Of a DNA stretch of 64,000 bases, positions 59,448 to 64,000 are shown piece after piece. Each line of letters opens with the position of its first letter. The first letter of the stretch is position 1. Below the pieces are notes generated by a model that was given only the letters and a program-made list of their open reading frames with translations, was not told where the DNA came from and did not search any database. The DNA is from Acuticoccus sp965213555 (GTDB lineage: Bacteria; Pseudomonadota; Alphaproteobacteria; Rhizobiales; Amorphaceae), in NCBI RefSeq assembly GCF_965213555.1, contig NZ_OZ243890.1, positions 248,001 to 312,000 on the forward strand. Reading direction: 5' to 3'. Made by a program: the position numbers and the translations under genes.

Positions 59448-59776
59448 TGCCACGCCTTTCGCCTTTCCCCTCCAAGGCGGACCAACGCCCTGCCGTCGCC
59501 GCAATTTACGGTTGACTAAACGGGCGGGGATAACATCAACCCAATGGAAACGCACCTTAATTCCAAACGGAGAACCGTTCTGCAGGTCCAAGGATCGATC
59601 GCTCACCTTTTGTCCTCACTCAATCAGCGGCCGGTAAACTAAGTGCGACTTCACCGCTTTGATGGGACTTCGAGATGCCAAACGTTGAGCGTGACCTCAG
59701 CCGGGCACAACTTCAGGTAGGGACACCTCGGGCGCAGGAAACATTCGCCGGAGTGTGTCGATTTAATGGCGAGACC

Positions 59777-60028
59777 GTGACGCAGCGGCTCGGCCGGCTG
59801 CGTCGGGAGCTCCGCCGCGAGCGGGCACGCGGTCGCGCTGGACATTGGACCTACGACTTGTCCAGGCACATGGCGCTGGTTCAGGACGTGCGGCTCGCGG
59901 AGCAGGCTGTGCTCGTGTGGGAGCGCGGATCCGGCACGGTGGGAACAACCGTGGCGGGCGCGAGGGACGCTGCCCTAGGGGACCGGTGTGCGCTCGCGCC
60001 GACTGCGCAGCAGCCCCTGGCTTGCTGA
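59777..60028 (+). CDS. Possible small basic hypothetical protein
   Basis: An 83-residue frame from GTG 59777 begins TQRLGRLRRELRRERARG and contains GHWTYDLSRHMALVQDVRLA, which looks like an amphipathic, charged helix rather than random Ala/Arg translation. An ATG at 59675 in the same frame would give 117 residues. No family is recognised and the ribosome binding site is weak. It is opposite in strand to both neighbours. This may be a spurious frame. Confidence 0.3.
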   Translation: MTQRLGRLRRELRRERARGRAGHWTYDLSRHMALVQDVRLAEQAVLVWERGSGTVGTTVAGARDAALGDRCALAPTAQQPLAC

Positions 60029-60152
60029 AGGCGGTCGCTCGAACCGGGCGGCCGGGGACGACGGCGTCTTCGGCGAAATTCGCGCTCGCGTCCCGCATCA
60101 GCGTCATGGCAGCGATGCACTGATGCAGGTCAGCGGATGCCGTAGACGAGGA

Positions 60153-60184
60153 TAGGGCCACCGCGCATGCACGCGGTGGCCCTA
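60153..60184 (-). terminator. Strong hairpin downstream of mucR
   Basis: TAGGGCCACCGCG (60153-60165) is the perfect complement of CGCGGTGGCCCTA (60172-60184) around a 6-nt loop. It lies 43 bp after the mucR stop. The plus-strand side ends in AAGGTTTT, so it would also fit a terminator for plus-strand transcripts; the minus-strand side lacks a clean U-run. Confidence 0.6.
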
Positions 60185-60226
60185 AAGGTTTTGAGGTCGA
60201 TGTCGGGTCGGCTGGGTTGAGCGGCG

Positions 60227-60673
60227 TCAGGAGGCGGCGGACTTACGCGAGCTGCGCGGCGCTGGCTTCTTGCGTTGCTGACCAAGCCCCATCCGCTTGG
60301 CGAGCTCCGACCGCGCAGCGGCGTAGTTCGGTGCAACCATCGGGTAGTCCGCGGGAAGGCTCCAACGCTCGCGATACTCCTCCGGAGAGAGGTTGTAGTG
60401 CGTGCGAAGGTGTCGCTTCAACGACTTGAACTTCTTGCCGTCTTCCAGACAGACCAGGTAGTCCGGTGTGATCGACTTCTTCAAGGGCACGGCCGGCTTC
60501 AGCGGCTCGGGCTCAGGCTCGGGCTCGCCCCCGTTGGTCTTCTGCAAGGCAGCGTAGACCTCGCCGATCAGGTTCGGAAGATCGTGCGAAGCAACCGAAT
60601 TGTTGCTCACATACGCGGAGACGATCTCTGCTGCTAGATCGATGAGATTCGAATCATGGACGGTTTCTGACAT
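60227..60673 (-). CDS. mucR: Ros/MucR-family transcriptional regulator
   Basis: A 148-residue zinc-finger regulator typical of Hyphomicrobiales, an H-NS-like silencer of exopolysaccharide, motility and virulence genes. The N-terminal oligomerisation region is IDLAAEIVSAYVSNNSVASH. The finger is LVCLEDGKKFKSLKRHLRTH with ligands Cys75, Asp78 (in place of the second Cys), His88 and His92. An acidic-Pro repeat (residues 50-57) links the domains. The C-terminus is basic. It probably represses itself, as known for family members; CTTATA at 60686-60691 (TATAAG on the minus strand) may be part of its promoter. Confidence 0.93.
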   Translation of the reverse strand: MSETVHDSNLIDLAAEIVSAYVSNNSVASHDLPNLIGEVYAALQKTNGGEPEPEPEPLKPAVPLKKSITPDYLVCLEDGKKFKSLKRHLRTHYNLSPEEYRERWSLPADYPMVAPNYAAARSELAKRMGLGQQRKKPAPRSSRKSAAS

Positions 60674-60901
60674 TGACCACTCATTCTTATAGATGCGCTC
60701 GGCCCGTCAAATAGACGCGTCAACGACGGTGCCATGCCGACCGGCTGAGAGATATTGCACCCTCGCCCCGGCTGCAAGATCATAGTGACAACTTTTCTCA
60801 ATAATCCGCAGTTAACGTGGGCAGGGCAAGGTTCTGGAGGCTTTCAGGACGCCTGCGACAGAACACTTGCGGTCGCAGTCAGTGCGCAGGCCTCTCCCAC
60901 G

Positions 60902-61261
60902 TCAGTCGGCAGCGGCGTTCGCGTCCCGGGGCGAAGATCCGGACAGCGCATCGTGGGTCGTCAGGCTGCAAGGGCGGTAACCGACGCTGTAGGCTGCCTT
61001 CGCAAGAAGGTGCGCCGACACGGGCGTCGTCAGGAGGAAGAAGACGACGCCGGCGAGCGCGCGCAGCACCACGTCCGCCTCTGCGGAGTAGACCGCGAGC
61101 GCGATGAGGAGGACGCCGGAGCCGAGCGTGCCCGCCTTACTCGCGGCATGCATGCGCATGTAGAGGTCATCGAGCCGCATCACGCCGATCGCGGCCACCA
61201 AAACGAAGAACGCGCCGATGACGGCGAGCGCGCCGGCAACGTAGAGCGACGGAGCACTCAT
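60902..61261 (-). CDS. mnhG: Na+/H+ antiporter subunit G
   Basis: A 119-residue membrane protein with three helices. VLVAAIGVMRLDDLYMRMHA and LLTTPVSAHLLAKAAYSVGY are the MnhG/MrpG blocks. It is the last subunit of the Mrp-type antiporter, which exports Na+ (or K+) for H+ in the inner membrane. The ATG overlaps the mnhF stop (ATGA). A 20-residue hydrophilic C-terminus follows the last helix. Confidence 0.92.
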   Translation of the reverse strand: MSAPSLYVAGALAVIGAFFVLVAAIGVMRLDDLYMRMHAASKAGTLGSGVLLIALAVYSAEADVVLRALAGVVFFLLTTPVSAHLLAKAAYSVGYRPCSLTTHDALSGSSPRDANAAAD

Positions 61262-61584
61262 AGCTGCCTCCCCTCGTCGCCGACGTCCTCGATGCCGTCC
61301 ATGGACAGGTCGCCGCGCCGCAGGACGAAGCGGGCGAGCGCCACCGTCGACAGGAAGCCGACGAGGCCGAGCGCGATCGCGATGTCCACGTAGATCGAGA
61401 AGCCGGTGCGGATGCCGAACGCTGCGATGAAGCCGACGGCCACCATGACGAGGAGGTCGAGGGCGAGGATGCGGTCCGGCAGGCTCGGCCCGCGCACGAT
61501 GCGCACGATGATGAGGACGAACGAGGCCGAGAGCATGACGAAGCTCGCGACGAGGCAGACGTCGAGGAAGGCTTCGCCGCTCAT
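61258..61584 (-). CDS. mnhF: Na+/H+ antiporter subunit F
   Basis: A 108-residue membrane protein with three helices. IIVRIVRGPSLPDRILALDL is the MrpF signature. ATG 61582-61584 shares one base with the mnhE stop; a GTG one codon earlier is possible. It is part of the Mrp complex, placed between E and G in the usual order. Confidence 0.92.
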   Translation of the reverse strand: MSGEAFLDVCLVASFVMLSASFVLIIVRIVRGPSLPDRILALDLLVMVAVGFIAAFGIRTGFSIYVDIAIALGLVGFLSTVALARFVLRRGDLSMDGIEDVGDEGRQL

Positions 61585-62057
61585 CACTGGAACACCTTCA
61601 TGATCTGCCGCTCGAAGCTCGACTTGATGTCACGCACGACCTGATCGGGGTCCGGCGCGTCGATGGCGTGGACGTAGAGCGTCTGGCGATCGTCCGAAAC
61701 GTCCATGGACAAGGTGCCCGGCGTCAACGTGATCATGTTGGCGAGCAGCGTGATCTCGGCGTCGCTCTTGGCCTCCAGCGGCATCGCGATGATCGCCGGC
61801 TGCAACTTGCGAGACGGCGACAGCACGATGATCGCGACGGTGATTGACGACTTCACGAGCTCGTAGACGAACGTCATCGCGAGGACGACGACCCGCCCCG
61901 TCCGCCGGAAGTGCGTGACCGAGCCCGCCTCCTCGCGGATCAGCGCGAGGGCGATGCCGCCGAGCACGAAGCCGAAGGCGAGGTTGAGCACGCCGAAGTG
62001 CCCGGTGATTGCGGCCCAGGCGAGGGCCAGCATCACGTTGATGAAGATCGTCGCCAT
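61584..62057 (-). CDS. mnhE: Na+/H+ antiporter subunit E
   Basis: A 157-residue protein with two or three N-terminal helices and a cytoplasmic domain. GVLNLAFGFVLGGIALALIR, NMITLTPGTLSMDVSDDRQT and YVHAIDAPDPDQV are MrpE blocks. ATG 62055-62057 is chosen because MATIFINVMLALAW fits the family; six more codons are open upstream but overlap mnhD. It follows mnhD by 4 bp. Confidence 0.92.
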   Translation of the reverse strand: MATIFINVMLALAWAAITGHFGVLNLAFGFVLGGIALALIREEAGSVTHFRRTGRVVVLAMTFVYELVKSSITVAIIVLSPSRKLQPAIIAMPLEAKSDAEITLLANMITLTPGTLSMDVSDDRQTLYVHAIDAPDPDQVVRDIKSSFERQIMKVFQ

Positions 62058-62061
62058 GGCG

Positions 62062-63663
62062 CTATGGGACCTCAAGCACGCGGGTGACGTAGGCGGAGGG
62101 GTCGAGGAGGTCCGCAGCTCCGGCCCGCGCCGGCTCGATCACCGCGCGTGGGACGAGGCCGAGGGCAATCACGAGCGCGCCGAGGAGAACGAGCGCGGTC
62201 CGCCCTGCCGGGGCCTCCGGCACGGCGCGCGCCTCGGCGTCGCGGGGGCGCAGGAACACGAGCGCCCACGCCTTGCCCGTCGCCATCGTGGTCAGGAAGC
62301 CCGACAGGATCACCCCGACGGCGCCTGCCACGCCCGCCGCGCTCCCTGCCTGCGACAACGCCGCCTCGACGAGCATCAGCTTCGGCCAGAAACCGGAGAA
62401 CGGCGGCAGCCCCGCCGCTGCGAAGGCAAACACCAGGAACAGTGCGGCGACTATTGCGTGGCGTGCGTAGAGCCCGCCGCCCGACAGCGTGGCCGCGCCA
62501 CCCAGCCTCTCCGCCGCGCCCACCGCGAGGAAGAGCCCGGTCATCGCGAGGATGGAGTGGACCGCGTAGACGATGGCGCCCGCCAGCCCCGCCTCGGTGC
62601 CGAGCCCAACGCCGATCAGCATGACGCCGATGCCGGAGACGACCAGGAAGGCCGCCATGCGCCTCAGGTTCGTCTGCGCGAGCGCGGCGAGCCCGCCGAG
62701 GATCGCGGTCGCGACCCCGATCCAGCCGACGAGCGGGGCGAACAGCACGCCCTCCGCCCCGAACAGCATGACCATCACGCGCATGAGCGAGTAGATCCCG
62801 ACCTTGGTGAGCAGGCCGGCGAACAGCGCCGACACCACCACCTTGGGCGTGTGGTAGGACGCCGGAAGCCAGAAGTGCAGCGGGAACGCCGCCGCCTTCA
62901 TGGCGAACGCCATCACGAACAGCGCCCCGATGGTGGCGAGCGGTCCGCCCGGATCGTCCGCGATCACGGTGCGAATGTCGGCCATGTTGAGCGTGCCCGT
63001 CACCCCGTAGAGCGCGCCGACGGCGATGAGGAAGATCGTCGTCGCGATGAGGTTCAGCACGCCGTACTTCACCGCGCCATCGATCTGGATGCGCTCGCCG
63101 CCGAGGACCATCAGGCCGAACGAGGACACCAAGAACACCTCGAACCAGACGTAGAGGTTGAAGATGTCCCCGGTGGAGAAGGTCCCACAGACCCCAGCGA
63201 TGAGCAGGCAGTAGAATGCGTAGAAGCCGTAGCGCGTACCCTCCCCGTCGATGTCGTGGCGAGCATAGGCGAGCCCGACGAGGCCCACGACGCAGGTGGC
63301 CAGCACGAACAGCGCGCCGAGGGTGTCGAGGACGACGACGATGCCGAAGGGAGGCAGCCAGTTGCCCGCGGCCATCACCTGCGGCCCCTCGAGGGCGACG
63401 ACGACGTAAAGCGCTGCCGCGGCCAGCGTGGCCACGGTGAGGGCGGCGAGCGCGATGGGCGCCTGCCAGGTCGGCCGGCCGCGCAGCGTCACGGCGAGGG
63501 CCGAGCCGGTGAGCGGCGCGAGGATCGGCACCACGGTGAGCCAGGTGAGGAGCGCGGTGTCGCCGGGCAGCATCGCGTCCGTGGTCTCGGCCGGTGCCGC
63601 CGCCAGCACCGGGCCGGCCGCCAGCGCCGCGCCGAGGGACAGGAGGACCCGTAGGTTGCGCAC
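62062..63663 (-). CDS. mnhD: Na+/H+ antiporter subunit D
   Basis: A 533-residue, about 14-helix protein homologous to the NuoL/M/N proton-channel subunits. FSTGDIFNLYVWFEVFLVSS has the conserved helix-5 Glu, and KAAAFPLHFWLPASYHTPKV the conserved Lys of the proton path. The start is GTG 63661-63663, 2 bp after the mnhC stop; an ATG at 63571-63573 (MLPGDTALL) is an alternative that would remove a signal-like first segment. It is the core transport subunit with MnhA. Confidence 0.92.
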   Translation of the reverse strand: MRNLRVLLSLGAALAAGPVLAAAPAETTDAMLPGDTALLTWLTVVPILAPLTGSALAVTLRGRPTWQAPIALAALTVATLAAAALYVVVALEGPQVMAAGNWLPPFGIVVVLDTLGALFVLATCVVGLVGLAYARHDIDGEGTRYGFYAFYCLLIAGVCGTFSTGDIFNLYVWFEVFLVSSFGLMVLGGERIQIDGAVKYGVLNLIATTIFLIAVGALYGVTGTLNMADIRTVIADDPGGPLATIGALFVMAFAMKAAAFPLHFWLPASYHTPKVVVSALFAGLLTKVGIYSLMRVMVMLFGAEGVLFAPLVGWIGVATAILGGLAALAQTNLRRMAAFLVVSGIGVMLIGVGLGTEAGLAGAIVYAVHSILAMTGLFLAVGAAERLGGAATLSGGGLYARHAIVAALFLVFAFAAAGLPPFSGFWPKLMLVEAALSQAGSAAGVAGAVGVILSGFLTTMATGKAWALVFLRPRDAEARAVPEAPAGRTALVLLGALVIALGLVPRAVIEPARAGAADLLDPSAYVTRVLEVP

Positions 63664-63665
63664 CT

Positions 63666-64000
63666 TCAGTAGCCCGCGGGCGGGCGCGCCGCCTCCGGCT
63701 CGGCGACGCGCATGGCGTCGATGGCGTCGGTCCCCAGCGCCTGGTAGGCGCGGAACGTGAGGACGAGGAGGAAGGCGAAGAACGAGAACGCGATGACGAT
63801 CGCCGTCAGGATCAGCGCCTGGGGCAAGGGGTTTGCCGTGGCGGCGAACGCGCCCGCCGCGGCGGCCTCCGGCAGCGGGTCGAGCGCCAGTCCAATCGGC
63901 GCGATGGGCTCGACGGCAGGCGTCGGGTCAGTGACGGCGTCGGCGTGCGAGGCTTCGACCTCCTGGCCTCCAGGTGCGGCAAGGACCGGCGGGGCCGCCT
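63666..64000 (-). CDS. mnhC: Na+/H+ antiporter subunit C, C-terminal part
   Basis: The frame runs off the right edge; 111 codons are visible. NPLPQALILTAIVIAFSFFA is the MrpC/NuoK signature helix, and the protein ends EAARPPAGY. Ahead of this helix is an unusually long Ala/Pro/Glu-rich stretch of about 50 residues (containing EASHADAVTDPTPAVEPIAP), where MrpC normally has a short loop. MnhA/B would lie beyond the window. Confidence 0.85.
   Translation of the reverse strand, partial: AAPPVLAAPGGQEVEASHADAVTDPTPAVEPIAPIGLALDPLPEAAAAGAFAATANPLPQALILTAIVIAFSFFAFLLVLTFRAYQALGTDAIDAMRVAEPEAARPPAGY

Larger units (their letters stand above)
59448..60226. other. Intergenic region with promoter-like AT-rich patch and one doubtful small ORF
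   Basis: About 780 bp between the DnaA-IV-like gene and mucR. The part at 59500-59700 is markedly AT-richer than the rest of the window, as expected for promoter and MucR-type binding DNA; TTTACGGTTGACTAAA lies in it. A weak small ORF follows, then a strong hairpin near 60153-60184. No RNA gene was recognised. Confidence 0.4.

Noticed and set aside
59507..59530. Possible CtrA-type site (TTTA-N7-CTAA) upstream of the DnaA-IV-like gene
   Set aside because: It has two mismatches to TTAA-N7-TTAA and AT-rich DNA makes chance matches likely.
60477..60540. Repeat-like sequence inside mucR
   Set aside because: It encodes the Glu-Pro linker repeat of the protein and is not a CRISPR or mobile repeat.
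60645..60660. Overlapping GATTC/GAATC (CcrM methylation) sites at the mucR start
   Set aside because: GANTC sites occur by chance and these lie within coding sequence; no other cell-cycle signal supports a role.

Overview
The window is a very GC-rich chromosomal segment with densely packed genes, short spacers and many ATGA/GTGA stop-start overlaps. Gene content points to an alphaproteobacterium, most likely a Hyphomicrobiales (Rhizobiales)-type organism. The evidence is a Ros/MucR zinc-finger regulator, a DUF6456 plus DnaA-domain-IV-like gene pair beside sufE, a Fur/Mur-type regulator, a rhizobial-style glpDSTPQUV operon, and a zinc-finger CHCC protein. The many solute-binding-protein transporters suggest a free-living scavenger of organic acids, amino-acid derivatives and glycerol. 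Genus cannot be fixed from the sequence alone.

Layout. 1-4.5 kb: the tail of a SAF-domain oxidoreductase, a cupin gene whose stop appears lost by an indel, a DUF72 gene, glycerol kinase, and small PRC-barrel, SpoIIAA-like and GNAT genes. 4.4-12.0 kb (minus): glpD-S-T-P-Q-U-V, glycerol-3-phosphate dehydrogenase plus a glycerol-type ABC importer, with divergent fur. 12.8-14.7 kb: ferredoxin-NADP reductase, an FAH-family hydrolase and tRNA-Arg(ACG). 14.9-18.1 kb: a TakP-type TRAP transporter with the binding protein convergent to the permeases. 18.3-21.5 kb: a DAO-type oxidase, an SDR and a VOC protein. 21.5-27.1 kb: a sulfatase-tctB-tctA-tctC unit read divergently from a LysR regulator, with an 11-bp inverted repeat between them. 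27.1-32.0 kb: an SDR, then an acyl-CoA ligase, 3-hydroxyacyl-CoA dehydrogenase and SDR operon. 32.1-37.8 kb: a dipeptide-type ABC importer behind a palindromic operator. 37.9-42.4 kb: TRAP dctPQM followed by both subunits of an aconitase X-like enzyme. 42.6-53.6 kb: two TAXI-TRAP modules (binding protein plus fused permease), a convergent branched-chain aminotransferase, and a HyuA/HyuB (hydantoinase/oxoprolinase) pair in which hyuA is frameshifted. 53.9-60.7 kb: housekeeping and regulatory genes (type-4 uracil-DNA glycosylase, ETF-quinone oxidoreductase, FAD monooxygenase, sufE, DUF6456, DnaA-IV-like, mucR). 60.9-64 kb: a multisubunit Na+/H+ antiporter operon (mnhC-D-E-F-G).

Function. Seven periplasmic-binding-protein transporters of four mechanistic classes sit within about 50 kb, most beside enzymes that could process their substrate. 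Glycerol enters through GlpSTPQUV, is phosphorylated by GlpK and oxidised by GlpD to quinone. Acyl-CoA oxidation products may feed electrons through ETF-QO. The TRAP/AcnX and TAXI/Hyu blocks look like catabolic modules for hydroxy-acid, imino-acid or lactam-type substrates, but their substrates are inferred only from context. No insertion sequence, phage, CRISPR array or rRNA was seen.
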